A stretch of DNA of 64,000 nucleotides from Streptomyces albofaciens JCM 4342 (GCF_008634025.1 NZ_PDCM01000002.1:3373001-3437000), one strand, 5' to 3'. Positions 1 through 9,723 are shown, numbered from the stretch's first letter. Notes: generated from the sequence alone by a model not told the origin. Made by a program: numbers and translations.

Positions 1-2
1 AC

Positions 3-1127
3 GAGCGCGGTTTCATCGACATCGTGGACCGTATCTCCAAGGCCGCGAACCTGAGCACCGCCGACGGCATCACCCAGCCCCCCTCCGCCTACGTCTCCGG
101 CGGCCCCACCTCCGTGGTCGACTGGACGGAACTGGGCGCCGAGGGCCGCAACTTCATCGGCTCGGTGCCCCGCAAGCGGGACATCGCCGCCTTCACCGGC
201 CGCCCCGCCAAGGACCCGGTACGGGTGTACGTCGGCGAACAGGAGGGCGGTGACGCGCACTTCCGGCGCACCGCCGACCTCGCCGTACAGGAACTGGAGC
301 GCACCGGCGGCTTCGGCCGCAAGGTGCTGGCGCTGCTGGGCACCACGGGCAGCGGCTGGGTGGACCCGCGGATGCCGGAGCCGCTGGAGTACATGTACGG
401 CGGCGACTCGGCGATCGTCGCGACCCAGTACTCGTACCTGCCGTCCTGGATCTCCTTCCTGGTCGACAAGGAGCAGGCGGCGCGGGACGCCCGCGCGGTG
501 TTCGACGCCGTGTACGCCAAGTGGTCCACACTGCCCGCCGACGACCGGCCGAAGCTGGTGGTCGGCGGCGAGAGCCTGGGGACGTACGCGACCGAGGCGG
601 CGTTCGACGGCCTGGACGACATGCTCGGCAAGGTGGACGGCGCGCTGCTGGCGGGGCCGCCCAACGTCAGCCCCGTATGGAAGGAAGTGACCGCCGGGCG
701 CGATCCCGGCAGCCCGGTGTGGCGGCCGGAGTACGACCGGGGACGGCATGTCCGCTTCGCCCAGTATCCGGAGCGGGACCTCAAGCGCCCGGACGGGCCG
801 TGGGAGCACCCCCGGGTGGTCTACCTCCAGAACGCCTCCGACCCGGTGGTGTGGTGGACGCCCGACCTGCTCTGGCACCGGCCCGCCTGGCTCGACCGGC
901 CGCTCGGCCCGGACGTCACCGAAGAGATGCGCTTCTGGCCCGTCATCACTTTCTGGCAGACGACGGTCGACCTGGCGGTGTCCTTCGGCGCGCCGCCGCC
1001 GCACGGGCACCGTTACGGCACCGGAGCGGTCGACGGCTGGGCGGCGGTCGTCCCGCCGCCGGGCTGGACCGCACAGGACACGGCCCGGCTGCGCGCGTAC
1101 GAGGGCGCGAAGGACGCGCCGTACTGA
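3..1127 (+). CDS. alpha/beta-hydrolase family protein, C-terminal part (cut by window edge)
   Basis: The frame is open from base 3 and has no start in the window, so this is the C-terminal part of a longer gene. About 374 residues are visible. They form an alpha/beta-hydrolase fold: a nucleophile elbow GGESLG, a candidate acid in NASDP and a candidate catalytic His in PHGHRYG near the C-terminus. Proteins with this type of domain in actinobacteria usually have an N-terminal multi-pass membrane region of about 200 residues, which would lie outside the window. The substrate is unknown. A GTG at position 24 exists, but the coding signal continues upstream of it, so it is probably internal. Confidence 0.75.
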   Translation, partial: ERGFIDIVDRISKAANLSTADGITQPPSAYVSGGPTSVVDWTELGAEGRNFIGSVPRKRDIAAFTGRPAKDPVRVYVGEQEGGDAHFRRTADLAVQELERTGGFGRKVLALLGTTGSGWVDPRMPEPLEYMYGGDSAIVATQYSYLPSWISFLVDKEQAARDARAVFDAVYAKWSTLPADDRPKLVVGGESLGTYATEAAFDGLDDMLGKVDGALLAGPPNVSPVWKEVTAGRDPGSPVWRPEYDRGRHVRFAQYPERDLKRPDGPWEHPRVVYLQNASDPVVWWTPDLLWHRPAWLDRPLGPDVTEEMRFWPVITFWQTTVDLAVSFGAPPPHGHRYGTGAVDGWAAVVPPPGWTAQDTARLRAYEGAKDAPY

Positions 1128-1182
1128 GCCGGACGCCGTTCAGGGCCCGTGGCACGGCCCCGGCCGGGCGCCCGTCAGGTGC

Positions 1183-2631
1183 TCAGTCCTGCGGGTCGGC
1201 CCCCTTCGGCGGGGTCGGCGCGATGTCCAGGGCCGTGGCGCCGTGCGGGGGCGGCGCCATGCGCAGGGCCTGTTCGCGGGAGTACGAACGGAGGTAGCCG
1301 ACGACGGTGTTGGTGACCGCGACCAGCGGCACCGCGACCACCGCGCCGCCGATGCCGGCGATCAGGCCGCCCGCGGCCACCGACAGGATGACGGCGAGCG
1401 GGTGGACCCGTACCGCGCGACCCAGGATGAAGGGCTGCAGGATGTGCCCCTCGATCTGCTGCACCGCCAGCACCACCGCGAGCACCATCAGCGACGCGAA
1501 GACGCCCTGCGTCACCAGCGCGACCACGCACGCCAGGGCGCCGGAGACCACCGCGCCCACCAGCGGGATGAACGCGAACAGGAAGATGAAGACGGCGAGC
1601 GGCACGGCCAGCGGCACGTCGAGGAAGTAGATGCCGATGCCGATGAAGATGGCGTCGATCAGCGCCACTATCACCGTCCCGCGCACATAGGCGGTCAGCG
1701 TGCGCCAGGCGCGCGGGCCGGCGCCCGCCACGCCCTCGCGCGCCGCGCTCGGCACCAGCTTGAGCACCCAGTTCCAGATGCGCCGGCCGTCGTACAGCAG
1801 GAAGAGCGTGGTGAACATCGCCAGCAGGATGCCGGTGAGCACCTCCAGGACCACGGTCACGCCCTCCAGCCCGGCCGAGGTGATGGCCTGGGTGTTGGCG
1901 CCGACCGCGTCCTGGAGGTTCTTGGCAATGTTGTTGATCTGGTCCTCGGTCACATGGAACGGACTCTTGAGGAGCCAGCCCTTCAGCTCGGTGATGCCTT
2001 CCTGGATACGGCTGGACACCGAGTCGATGTTGTCCTGGACCTGCCAGACGACGAACCAGCCGACCAGGCCCATGATGACGAAGCCGGCGATGAACGTCAG
2101 CGCCGTGGCGAGCCCCCGCGGCACGCCACGGCGCTTGAGCCAGGCGACGGTGGGCTGGAGCAGCGCGGTGATCAGCAGCGCGGCCACGAACGCCAGCACC
2201 ACCAGCTGGATGGAGGTGATGGCCTTGGCCAGCACCCAGATCGTGCCGGCCAGGACCAGCAGCCGCCAGCCGGCCTCGGCGGCGACCCGTACGCCCCACG
2301 GCACGGCGGCCACCGGGTCGGGGCGGGGAGCGACGGCGGGCGCGTAGGCGGGCGGGGCGGGGACCGAGTTCGGCGGCTGGTGCGGCGCGTCCTCCGGGGG
2401 ACCGGACGCCCGGCCGTCGGGCAGCCCGGCGGCGTACGGGCCGGGGGCCGGGCCGCCGTACGCGCTGTCGTGCGGCGCCCGGGAACCGTCCGCGCGCTCG
2501 GCACGCCTCAGTTCTTCCGGGTCGTTCTCCTCTGCCGCGGCCTCAGCGCGGCGGCGCTGGTCCTCCAGCCGCTGCGCGATCCGCGTCAGACCGGCGCCGA
2601 GGCCACCGACCCACTGAGGCAATCTGGACAT
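1183..2631 (-). CDS. AI-2E family transporter (PerM-like membrane protein)
   Basis: The predicted protein has 482 residues. The first ~150 are a hydrophilic tail rich in Glu/Arg and then Pro/Gly. About eight hydrophobic segments follow, in the AI-2E exporter family pattern, including FIPLVGAVVSGA and the C-terminal signature IEGHILQPFILGRAVR. The family includes putative autoinducer-2 exporters and Na+/H+ antiporter-like proteins; the substrate here is unknown. The ATG at 2631 is preferred because GAGGAAG lies just upstream and longer in-frame extensions are Arg-rich and non-conserved in character. The gene is monocistronic, downstream of the transglycosylase terminator on the same strand. 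Confidence 0.85.
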   Translation of the reverse strand: MSRLPQWVGGLGAGLTRIAQRLEDQRRRAEAAAEENDPEELRRAERADGSRAPHDSAYGGPAPGPYAAGLPDGRASGPPEDAPHQPPNSVPAPPAYAPAVAPRPDPVAAVPWGVRVAAEAGWRLLVLAGTIWVLAKAITSIQLVVLAFVAALLITALLQPTVAWLKRRGVPRGLATALTFIAGFVIMGLVGWFVVWQVQDNIDSVSSRIQEGITELKGWLLKSPFHVTEDQINNIAKNLQDAVGANTQAITSAGLEGVTVVLEVLTGILLAMFTTLFLLYDGRRIWNWVLKLVPSAAREGVAGAGPRAWRTLTAYVRGTVIVALIDAIFIGIGIYFLDVPLAVPLAVFIFLFAFIPLVGAVVSGALACVVALVTQGVFASLMVLAVVLAVQQIEGHILQPFILGRAVRVHPLAVILSVAAGGLIAGIGGAVVAVPLVAVTNTVVGYLRSYSREQALRMAPPPHGATALDIAPTPPKGADPQD

Positions 2632-2695
2632 GTCGCTTCCTCTTCCCCTCCCGCCCCCCGGTGCTGTCAGGACGACGTTACCGGTGACGGACGCA

Positions 2696-2730
2696 CGAAA
2701 CCCCCGACGCCGTCGCGGCCGGGGGTTTCG
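2696..2730 (-). terminator. hairpin terminator after the transglycosylase gene
   Basis: The arms cgaaacccccg and cgggggtttcg flank a short GC-rich loop. The hairpin sits between the stop of the upstream minus-strand gene (2782) and the start of the AI-2E gene (2631). Confidence 0.7.
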
Positions 2731-2781
2731 CGTACGAAGCGGAGCGGCGACCACCTTACGCGGGGGCCGTCGCACACGTTC

Positions 2782-3513
2782 CTAGTACCAGTGGTTGGCC
2801 TGCCAGAAGGACCAGGCGCCGCACGGACTGTTGTAGCGGCTGTTCATGTAGTTCAGCCCCCACTTGATCTGGGTGGCCGGGTTGGTCCGCCAGTCGGCGC
2901 CGGCGGAGGCCATCTTGGTGCCGGGCAGCGCCTGGACGAGGCCGTAGGCGCCGGAGGAGGCGTTGGTGGCGCGGTAGTTCCAGCCGGACTCGTGGTCCAC
3001 GATGTTGCTGAAGCACTGGAACTGGTCGGCCGGCAGCATCTGCCGGGCGATCGCCTGGGTCTCGGCGATGCTGTAGGACGCCTTGGCGGCGAACGTGGAC
3101 GCGTCGCGCGTGGCGGAGCGGGAAGCCTCTTCCTTCTCCTTCTCGCGCTTCTTGGCGTCCTCCTCGGCCTTCGCCTTCTTTTCGGCGGCGTCCTTCTTGT
3201 CCTGCGCGTCCTGGGCGGCCGCCTTGCGGGCCTCCTCCTGCGCGGACTTCAGCGCCGCGGCGTCCGCCTGCGTGGACGCCTCGTCCGCCTGCTGTGTCAG
3301 GGACGCGGTCTGCACCTGGGCCTGCTGGCCCGCGGGTATGTCGGCGATCGTGGTGTCGGCCGCGGCGGCCTCGGTGTGGGCGACCGAGCCCTGCTCCTGG
3401 CCTGACGCGACACCGACAACGGCGCCGACGGTGGTGACCGCGGTGGCGGAGGCCACGGCGAATCCCCGGACCGAAATCCGGCTCACACGCTTTCCTTCCA
3501 GCATCGTCCGCAT
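2782..3513 (-). CDS. secreted transglycosylase-like (SLT/lysozyme fold) cell-wall hydrolase
   Basis: The predicted protein has 243 residues. It starts with a basic segment and a hydrophobic signal region (VASATAVTTVGAVVGVASG). An Ala/Lys/Glu-rich coiled coil follows at about residues 85-145. The C-terminal ~90 residues are a lysozyme-fold domain with HESGWNYRATNASSGAYGLVQ, whose Glu is the likely catalytic acid, ending GAWSFWQANHWY. Such proteins cleave peptidoglycan at the cell surface and are common in Streptomyces. The ATG at 3513 has GAGG about 8 nt upstream. Two Cys in the catalytic domain could form a disulfide, as in secreted relatives. Confidence 0.85.
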   Translation of the reverse strand: MRTMLEGKRVSRISVRGFAVASATAVTTVGAVVGVASGQEQGSVAHTEAAAADTTIADIPAGQQAQVQTASLTQQADEASTQADAAALKSAQEEARKAAAQDAQDKKDAAEKKAKAEEDAKKREKEKEEASRSATRDASTFAAKASYSIAETQAIARQMLPADQFQCFSNIVDHESGWNYRATNASSGAYGLVQALPGTKMASAGADWRTNPATQIKWGLNYMNSRYNSPCGAWSFWQANHWY

Positions 3514-3890
3514 AGGTGACCTCGCGGACGCAATCGTGCCCCTGGCGCTGGTCTCCCCTTGTTCCGGCCCCGAACGAGCGGAGGGGACGGCTGGTCACGG
3601 GAGGCACTGGCCCGGTACGTACCCCTCGGGGTCCGCGTGGTGCTCGGGCGGCATACGGCGCGCTATGCAGTTCTCGGGGTTCCGCACCGCTGGGGGTGCT
3701 GGTGTGCCGTATGCGGGGCCTGACAGGAACCAGACTTTGCCCGAAGCGGACTCGCCGAATCAATTCTCCGTTGCGTGTGAAAGCTCACACCCCGTTTGCC
3801 CCAGGTGATTTCCGGAAATGCCCGCGCAGCACGGCGCCGCCCGGCTAAGCTGCTGCGCTCCTGCCGGACGGCGCCGTATGCCACACCCGG
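3514..3890 (-). promoter_or_regulatory. long intergenic leader of the transglycosylase gene with nested inverted repeats
   Basis: This 377-bp gap lies between PhoH and the transglycosylase gene, both on the minus strand. gcatacggc (3651-3659) and gccgtatgc (3706-3714) are a perfect 9-bp inverted pair. A smaller hairpin, gcacc/ggtgc (3683-3698), lies between them. The arrangement could fold as a structured 5' leader. I could not match it to a known riboswitch class. No ORF in the gap looks coding. Confidence 0.3.
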
Positions 3891-5213
3891 TCAGATCCGG
3901 CCGTCCTCCAGCATTTCGGTCACCAGCGCCGCGATCGGCGACCGCTCCGAGCGGGTCAGCGTCACGTGCGCGAACAGCGGATGGCCCTTGAGCTTCTCGA
4001 CGACCGCGACCACGCCGTCGTACCGGCCGACCCGCAGGTTGTCGCGCTGCGCCACGTCATGCGTGAGCACCACGCGCGAGTTGGCGCCGATCCGGGACAG
4101 CACCGTCAGCAGGACGTTCCGCTCCAGCGACTGGGCCTCGTCGACGATGACGAAGGCGTCGTGCAGCGAACGGCCGCGGATGTGGGTGAGCGGCAGCACC
4201 TCCAGCATGCCGCGGCCCACCACCTCGTCGATGACCTCCGTGGAGGTCACCGCCGACAGCGTGTCGAAGACGGCCTGGGCCCACGGGCTCATCTTCTCCG
4301 CCTCGGTGCCCGGCAGATAGCCCAGTTCCTGCCCGCCGACCGCGTACAGCGGCCGGAAGACCATCACCTTGCGGTGCTGACGCCGCTCCAGCACCGCCTC
4401 CAGGCCCGCGCAGAGCGCCAGTGCCGACTTGCCCGTGCCGGCCCGGCCGCCCATCGAGACGATGCCGACCTCCTGGTCGAGCAGCAGGTCCAGGGCGATG
4501 CGCTGCTCGGCGCTGCGCCCGTGGATGCCGAACGCGTCCCGGTCGCCGCGCACCAGCCGTACGCTGCCGTCGGCCGTCACCCGGCCGAGTGCCTTGCCGC
4601 GCTCCGACTGGAGTACGAGCCCGGTGTGCACGGGCAGCCCGGCCGCCTCGGGGAGGTACGCGCTCTCCGCGGCGAAGAGCTCGTCGATCTGCTCGGCGGT
4701 GGCGGTCAGCTCCGCCATGCCCGTCCAGCCGGAGTCCGTGATGGCCAGCTCGGCGCGGTACTCCTCGGCCAGCAGGCCCACCGCGGACGCCTTGATGCGC
4801 AGCGGCAGGTCCTTGGAGACGACCGTGACGTCGTAGCCCTCCGCCTGGAGGTTGCGGGCGACCGCGAGGATCCGCGAGTCGTTGTCGCCCAGGCGGAAGC
4901 CGGCCGGCAGCACCGCCGGGTCGGCGTGGTTCAGCTCGACCCGGAGGGTTCCGCCCAGGTCCCCGATGGGGATCGGGGCGTCCAGCCGTCCGTACCGCAC
5001 CCGGTACTCGTCGAGCAGGCGCAGGGCCTGCCGGGCGAAGTAGCCCAATTCCGGATGATGCCTCTTCGCCTCCAGTTCGGTGACCACGACGACCGGCAGC
5101 ACGACCTCGTGCTCGTCGAAGCGGGACATGGACCCTGGATCCGCCAGCAGGACGCTGGTGTCGAGGACATAGGTGCGCCGGCCGTTCTCACGGCGCTGCT
5201 TGCTGTTCACCAC
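3891..5213 (-). CDS. PhoH-family ATPase with N-terminal PIN domain
   Basis: The predicted protein has 440 residues. The N-terminal PIN nuclease-like domain begins [15 protein letters not shown] and carries further acidic residues ([12 protein letters not shown]). The C-terminal PhoH ATPase domain has Walker [13 protein letters not shown], Walker [11 protein letters not shown] and a C-terminal VTLTRSERS motif. PIN-PhoH proteins are implicated in RNA unwinding and cleavage. The start is probably one of two tandem GTG codons (5213 or 5210), with GAGGGGG about 11 nt upstream. Longer in-frame extensions run into low-complexity sequence and the uppS region, so I exclude them. Confidence 0.9.
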   Translation of the reverse strand: MVNSKQRRENGRRTYVLDTSVLLADPGSMSRFDEHEVVLPVVVVTELEAKRHHPELGYFARQALRLLDEYRVRYGRLDAPIPIGDLGGTLRVELNHADPAVLPAGFRLGDNDSRILAVARNLQAEGYDVTVVSKDLPLRIKASAVGLLAEEYRAELAITDSGWTGMAELTATAEQIDELFAAESAYLPEAAGLPVHTGLVLQSERGKALGRVTADGSVRLVRGDRDAFGIHGRSAEQRIALDLLLDQEVGIVSMGGRAGTGKSALALCAGLEAVLERRQHRKVMVFRPLYAVGGQELGYLPGTEAEKMSPWAQAVFDTLSAVTSTEVIDEVVGRGMLEVLPLTHIRGRSLHDAFVIVDEAQSLERNVLLTVLSRIGANSRVVLTHDVAQRDNLRVGRYDGVVAVVEKLKGHPLFAHVTLTRSERSPIAALVTEMLEDGRI

Positions 5214-5584
5214 GGGTGGACGTACCCCCTCGGATGAGGTCGGGGTGCGACGGCGTCGCGGGAGAGAAGTCGCCGCGCCGTCGGGCGGCGGGCGACGGGA
5301 CCGGGCTCGGGCCCTCGTGCGCGGGCCGAGCGCCGGCCCTCCGCGTCGTCCGTGCGGTCCGCACGGTCGTCCGTGGTGTGCAAAGGGCCTCCCGGGCGGA
5401 CGGCCCCGTGCCGTCCGCTGAGATACGGCATCCGATGACTGGTCCTGCCGGATACCGACCTGGAAGGGATATTCCCGCGAACGCGCGCCCCCATGCAATG
5501 GCATATGACGCACGGTCGGTGAACGCTTGGTTACGGCTTTGGCGCGGGTGGAGTCCCGCGCCAGGAGTTCGTGATCCGGGTGGC
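5214..5584. other. gene-free stretch between PhoH and uppS with a terminator-like hairpin
   Basis: No convincing coding frame is present. A perfect 9-bp stem (tggcgcggg / cccgcgcca, 5540-5563, 6-nt loop) lies 22 bp past the uppS stop and is the likely uppS terminator. A second short inverted repeat (ggacgg/ccgtcc) lies near 5398-5416. The PhoH promoter should lie between about 5220 and 5400, but no clear -35/-10 pair is recognisable. Confidence 0.5.
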
Positions 5585-6382
5585 CTAAAAACCGTAACGG
5601 CGGTGACGTGCGGCGTAGTCGCGCAGGGCGCGCAGGAAGTCCACCTTGCGGAAGGCCGGCCAGAAGACCTCGCAGAAGTAGTACTCCGAGTGGGCGCTCT
5701 GCCAGAGCATGAAGCCGGAGAGCCGCTGTTCGCCGCTGGTGCGGATCACCAGGTCCGGGTCCGGCTGGCCGCGGGTGTAGAGGTGTTCCGAGATGAGGTC
5801 GATGTCGACGATGTCGGCCAGTTCCTCGAAGGTGGTGCCGCGCTCGGCGTGGTCCAGGAGGAGCGAGCGCACCGCGTCCGCGATCTCCTGCCGGCCGCCG
5901 TAGCCGACGGCGACGTTCACCAGGATGCCGGTGTGGCCCTCGGTGGCCTGCTCGGCCTCCTTGAGCACCCGCTGCGTGTCGGAGGGCAGCAGGTCGCGGT
6001 TGCCCACGTGGTGGACGCGCCAGCGGCCGTCGGCGGCCAGCCCGCGCACCGTGTTCTCGATGATGCCCAGCAGCGGGGTCAGTTCCTTCTCGGGCCGGTC
6101 GAGGTTGTCCGTGGACAGCAGCCACAGCGTGACGACCTCGACGTCGGTCTCCGCGCACCAGCCCAGCAGCTCGGTGATCTTGTCGGCGCCGGCCTGGTGG
6201 CCCTGCACGGTGGTACGGCCGTCGGCCCGCGCCCAGCGCCGGTTGCCGTCGAGGATGACGCCGATGTGCTTGGGGACCTGGGCATGGTCGAGGCGGCCTT
6301 CGACCCGGCGGGCGTAGAGCCTGTAGACGAGGTTGCGCAACGCGGGCGGGTACGGGATGCGCACCCCGGAAGATCGCAGCAT
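5585..6382 (-). CDS. uppS: isoprenyl transferase (cis-prenyltransferase, UppS family)
   Basis: The predicted protein has 265 residues and matches the family in length. It condenses isopentenyl diphosphate onto an allylic diphosphate to make Z-polyprenyl carriers for cell-wall synthesis. Family signatures are present: [14 protein letters not shown] with the catalytic Asp, the [11 protein letters not shown] segment, [12 protein letters not shown], and the C-terminal [18 protein letters not shown] and SEYYF motifs. Actinomycetes often have two such genes and one may make short Z-prenyl products, so product length is undecided. The first ~17 residues before [16 protein letters not shown] are atypical, and a start further inside (the TTG of LRNLVY) is possible. 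Confidence 0.88.
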   Translation of the reverse strand: MLRSSGVRIPYPPALRNLVYRLYARRVEGRLDHAQVPKHIGVILDGNRRWARADGRTTVQGHQAGADKITELLGWCAETDVEVVTLWLLSTDNLDRPEKELTPLLGIIENTVRGLAADGRWRVHHVGNRDLLPSDTQRVLKEAEQATEGHTGILVNVAVGYGGRQEIADAVRSLLLDHAERGTTFEELADIVDIDLISEHLYTRGQPDPDLVIRTSGEQRLSGFMLWQSAHSEYYFCEVFWPAFRKVDFLRALRDYAARHRRYGF

Positions 6383-6505
6383 GTGTGGTCAAGCCCCTCC
6401 GTGCAAATGGCGGTCGCCCCCGTCGCCTCAAGTCGGCAACTTTACGTCGCGGATGTCCCGGCGACCCAATCAGGTGTGTCACAACTCCGTGATAAGGAGA
6501 TGACC

Positions 6506-7543
6506 ATGACCGACTCCCCTGTCCACATTGCCGCGAATACGCGCTACGACTCCATGGAGTACCGCCGCACCGGGCGCAGCGGCCTCAAACTCCCCGCCGT
6601 CTCCCTGGGCCTGTGGCACAACTTCGGCGACGACCGGTCGCTGGCGTCCCAGCGGGCGATCCTGCGCCGCGCCTTCGATCTGGGCGTGACCCACTTCGAC
6701 CTGGCGAACAACTACGGTCCGCCGCCCGGTTCGGCCGAGCTGAACTTCGGGAAGATCTTCGCGCAGGACTTCCGGCCCTACCGCGACGAGATCGTCCTGT
6801 CCACCAAGGCCGGATATCTCATGCACCCCGGGCCGTACGGCGAATGGGGTTCGCGCAAATACCTCCTCTCGTCGCTGGACGCCTCGTTGAAGCGGATGGG
6901 CGTCGATTACGTCGACATCTTCTATTCGCACCGTTTCGACCCGGACACTCCGCTGGAGGAGACGATGGGCGCCCTGGCGTCCGCCGTCCGGCAGGGCAAG
7001 GCGCTGTACGTGGGCGTCTCGTCGTACTCCTCCGAGCAGACCCGCGAAGCCGCCCGCATCCTGCGGGAGATGGGCGTGCGGCCGCTGATCCACCAGCCCT
7101 CGTACTCGATGATCAACCGCTGGACGGAGGAGGACGCCCTCCTGGACACCCTGGAGGCGGAGGGCATGGGCTGCATCGCCTTCGCCCCCCTCGCCCAGGG
7201 CCTGCTGACGGACAAGTACCTGAACGGCATCCCGGAGGGCTCGCGCGCGTCCCAGGGCAAGTCCCTCGACCCGGGGCTGCTCTCGGAGGACGTACGGCGG
7301 CGGCTGCGCGGTCTGAACGAGATCGCCGCGCGCCGCGGGCAGTCGCTGGCCCAGCTGGCGCTGTCCTGGGTGCTGCGGGACGAGCGGATGACCTCGGCGC
7401 TGATCGGGGCGAGCAGCGTGGCGCAGCTGGAGGCGAACGTGGCCGCGGTGGGCGCACCGAAGATCACGGATCAGGAATTGTCCGAGATCGAGGAGTTCGC
7501 GAAGTCGACTGATGGTGTGAACATCTGGGCCAAGCGCGGCTGA
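6506..7543 (+). CDS. YghZ-type aldo/keto reductase (L-glyceraldehyde 3-phosphate reductase family)
   Basis: The predicted protein has 345 residues and is recognisably close to E. coli YghZ/GpR along its length ([50 protein letters not shown]). The AKR tetrad is visible: Asp and Tyr in DLANNYG, Lys in STKAGY, His in YSHR. NADPH-dependent reduction of toxic aldehydes, including L-glyceraldehyde 3-phosphate and methylglyoxal, is known for the family. AAGGAG lies 6 nt before the ATG at 6506. The in-frame ATG at 6500 overlaps that site and is less likely. The gene is divergent from uppS. Confidence 0.9.
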   Translation: MTDSPVHIAANTRYDSMEYRRTGRSGLKLPAVSLGLWHNFGDDRSLASQRAILRRAFDLGVTHFDLANNYGPPPGSAELNFGKIFAQDFRPYRDEIVLSTKAGYLMHPGPYGEWGSRKYLLSSLDASLKRMGVDYVDIFYSHRFDPDTPLEETMGALASAVRQGKALYVGVSSYSSEQTREAARILREMGVRPLIHQPSYSMINRWTEEDALLDTLEAEGMGCIAFAPLAQGLLTDKYLNGIPEGSRASQGKSLDPGLLSEDVRRRLRGLNEIAARRGQSLAQLALSWVLRDERMTSALIGASSVAQLEANVAAVGAPKITDQELSEIEEFAKSTDGVNIWAKRG

Positions 7544-7668
7544 TTCTGTTCGGTCCGCAGCCCTTTTACGGAACCCTCCCTACTTTCCGTAGAGGCGTTC
7601 GTACGTTCCGTGTGCGAAACCCGCCCTGGCGTGATCATGGCGAGATCCGTACCCGGGGCACAAAAAGC

Positions 7669-7702
7669 GGGCCGGTCCGTGGGGGGGGATACGGACCGGC
7701 CC
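7669..7702 (-). terminator. strong hairpin terminator between convergent genes
   Basis: A perfect 12-bp stem (gggccggtccgt / acggaccggccc) encloses a G-rich 10-nt loop. Reading the minus strand, a TTTTT run follows directly, so it terminates the prepilin peptidase gene. It could also stop the convergent aldo/keto reductase transcript. Confidence 0.85.
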
Positions 7703-7781
7703 GAGGGGGGGTTTCCACCATAACCCCGCCGAGGGGGTGCTCAGTGCAACTTCAGGTGGAACGGCGCGGCCGTTTTGTGGA

Positions 7782-8537
7782 TCAAGAGGCCGCCGCGGCC
7801 CCCAGGAGCACCCCCAGAAACGCCCCGGTGATCATGAAAGGGCCGTACGGGATGGCCTGTTTGAGCCCATCATTACGGCGTTCCGCGCGTCCGGCGCGCC
7901 TCAGCAGGACCCCGCAGCCGTAGAGCGCGCCGAGCAGCAGCCCCGCGAACGCGCCAGTGATCAGAATTGCCCAGCCGTACCACCCAAGAGTGACCCCCAG
8001 CCCGATCGCCAGCTTGACGTCCCCGAGCCCCATTCCCTCTGGATTGACCAGATAAAGGACGTAATAGAACCCCGCGAGGGCGAGCCCACCGAGGAGCGCC
8101 CCGCCCCACGACCCGGCCGCCCCGGTACCGAGCGCCGCACCCCCGAGCAGGAGCACCGCGCCCCCCGCCAACGGCAGGGTCAGCACATCCGGCAGCCGCC
8201 GCACCCGCCAGTCGACCACCGCGAGCAGCACCGCCACCGGCGCGCCCGCCAGCCAGGCCGCCAGCTCGGGGCGGGGACCGGTGGCAGCGGCAAGCAGCAC
8301 GCACACCACCGCCGTGACCAGGACGATCGGCGCCGCGCGCGGCCCGTACGGCCCACACGGCCGGCAGCGTCCCAGCCCCAGCCACCCCCGCCACGGACCG
8401 ACCACCGCATGGCCGCCCGGGCAGCGGTCCCGCCAGTCCTCCCCCGGCTCGACGGCCAGCCGATAAGCGGGCCGCGGTACGAGGACCCCGGCCACGCAGC
8501 CGTACACCGCGGCGCAAACCATCAGCATCACAGGCAC
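7782..8537 (-). CDS. type IV prepilin peptidase (A24 family)
   Basis: The predicted protein has 251 residues and about seven hydrophobic segments. The two catalytic aspartates of the A24 family are in VDWRVRRLPDVLT and GMGLGDVKLAIGLG. The N-terminal cytoplasmic loop keeps only part of the Cys motif of the full-length type (DRCPGGH and GRCRPCG). It is the only prepilin peptidase in the window and is the likely processor of the Flp and TadE pseudopilins encoded 6-12 kb away. The short gap to the divergent DUF192 gene (32 bp) means the two promoters overlap. Confidence 0.85.
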   Translation of the reverse strand: MPVMLMVCAAVYGCVAGVLVPRPAYRLAVEPGEDWRDRCPGGHAVVGPWRGWLGLGRCRPCGPYGPRAAPIVLVTAVVCVLLAAATGPRPELAAWLAGAPVAVLLAVVDWRVRRLPDVLTLPLAGGAVLLLGGAALGTGAAGSWGGALLGGLALAGFYYVLYLVNPEGMGLGDVKLAIGLGVTLGWYGWAILITGAFAGLLLGALYGCGVLLRRAGRAERRNDGLKQAIPYGPFMITGAFLGVLLGAAAAS

Positions 8538-8569
8538 ACGGCCGACCCTAGGCTGATAAAACGCTCCCC

Positions 8570-9022
8570 ATGGCCCGCTGGCAGAACGGATCAGGAACGC
8601 TCCGCTTTGTGCAGGGTGCCGCCGGAGAACCGACGGTTGCGGAAGCCCTCGGGCCGGACGGGGCGGCCGACAGCGCGTCGGGGGCGCCCGGCGGCCCGGC
8701 CGCGCCCACCGGCCGGGCGGCGATCCCCCTGGAGATCGCCGCGTCCTACCGTGCGCGCACCCGCGGCCTCCTCGGGCGCGACGGCATCGACGGCGCCCTG
8801 CTCCTCACGCCCGCGAGCGCGGTCCACACCTTCCGCATGCGCTTCACGGTCGACGTCGCCTACCTCACCCGGGACCTCACCGTGCTGGCCGTCCGCACCA
8901 TGCGGCCGGGACGCCTCGGACGTCCCCGCCTCCGCGCCCGGCACGTCCTGGAGGCGGAGGCCGGCGCGATGGCCCGCTGGGACCTGCGCCCCGGCGTACG
9001 CGTCACGATCGCCACCCCCTGA
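8570..9022 (+). CDS. DUF192 family protein
   Basis: The predicted protein has 150 residues. The first ~50 are low-complexity, followed by a DUF192 domain with RTRGLLGRDGIDGALLL, SAVHTFRMRFTVDVAYL and VLEAEAGAMARW. The biochemical function of the family is unknown. Bacterial members are often secreted or linked to membrane proteins, but no signal peptide is seen here. No Shine-Dalgarno sequence precedes the ATG at 8570. A taggct hexamer 18-23 bp upstream suggests a very short leader or leaderless message. It is divergent from the prepilin peptidase gene. Confidence 0.75.
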   Translation: MARWQNGSGTLRFVQGAAGEPTVAEALGPDGAADSASGAPGGPAAPTGRAAIPLEIAASYRARTRGLLGRDGIDGALLLTPASAVHTFRMRFTVDVAYLTRDLTVLAVRTMRPGRLGRPRLRARHVLEAEAGAMARWDLRPGVRVTIATP

Positions 9023-9368
9023 CCCTCCAGTCCGCCGGCCCGCCACCGCTCGGCAGCTCGGCACCGCCGGCACTCCGCATCAGCTGGTGGCTCGTCTCCC
9101 TGCCGCGGGCCGGTCTCTCCCAGGGCAGGAGCAAGCAGACAGGCCCGCGCGATGCGCTTCCAGCTGATCGCGCGTGAGCGGTGCGAAAACGACCATAGGG
9201 CACATACCCGCATATGTACTATCTTCCGGCGCCCAGCAGCCCGCCGACTCCGCGCAATTACCCCTTCCAGTCGGCAACCGGCGCCCACAGCCGCGAAATG
9301 GCGCCGCCGCGCCGTCAACCCAGGAATGACCGCGCCGCGCCGCACGCGTGCTCGAACGCCGCCCACCG
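9023..9368. other. non-coding or decayed stretch
   Basis: Several frames are open but none looks coding. They are Arg/Pro-rich, lack ribosome sites and match no family I recognise. A minus-strand ATG near 9194 (MVVFAPLTRDQL) follows an AT-richer patch and could be the start of a lost gene. The stretch adjoins decayed regulators, which fits general gene decay here. Confidence 0.35.
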
Positions 9369-9716
9369 CTACGCGGCGCCCGACGCAGATGCCGGCCCAC
9401 ATCGCCGACCAGCGCATACGGACGCGCCACGCCGCAGAACGCCACCGCCCGTACCGGCATGCCCGTCGGCCTCGATCGCGACATCGGACGTGACGCGCTG
9501 CGTCGTCTCCGGCGTGCCGTCGGCGTAGACGATCAGGTCACCTCGGGTGGCTCGTAGCAGTCCTCCGATCGCCGCAGTGCTGGCAGCGACGGCTATGGAC
9601 GGATCATCGTTCTCACGAACCAGTACTCCGCCATCAGCGCCCACCGCGAGCTCCAAACAGTTGTTGCCTTCGCTGCTGTAGGACGACTTCTGCCAATAAA
9701 AGGGGGACACGGGCAT
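9369..9716 (-). CDS. DUF397 domain protein with run-on C-terminus
   Basis: The predicted protein has 115 residues. The first ~60 are a typical Streptomyces DUF397 domain (FYWQKSSYSSEGNNCLELA, VRENDDPS). Family members normally stop about there. This one continues ~55 residues into Gly/Arg-rich sequence with no family character, so the original stop was probably lost. AGAGG lies just upstream of the ATG at 9716. DUF397 proteins are usually encoded beside XRE-DUF5753 regulators and act as their partners. The upstream partner here is a pseudogene, so function is doubtful. Confidence 0.6.
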   Translation of the reverse strand: MPVSPFYWQKSSYSSEGNNCLELAVGADGGVLVRENDDPSIAVAASTAAIGGLLRATRGDLIVYADGTPETTQRVTSDVAIEADGHAGTGGGVLRRGASVCAGRRCGPASASGAA

Positions 9717-9723
9717 GCCTCTT

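Noticed and set aside
3514..3890. Possible c-di-AMP (ydaO-type) riboswitch upstream of the transglycosylase gene
   Set aside because: Streptomyces cell-wall hydrolase genes often have one, but the conserved GGGGTGAATC and CCGTCAGCTAACC-type blocks could not be found. Only ordinary inverted repeats are visible.
5530..5584. tRNA-like stem near the uppS stop
   Set aside because: The 9-bp stem is perfect, but there is no T-loop GTTCGA sequence, anticodon arm or CCA-compatible acceptor stem. It fits a terminator.
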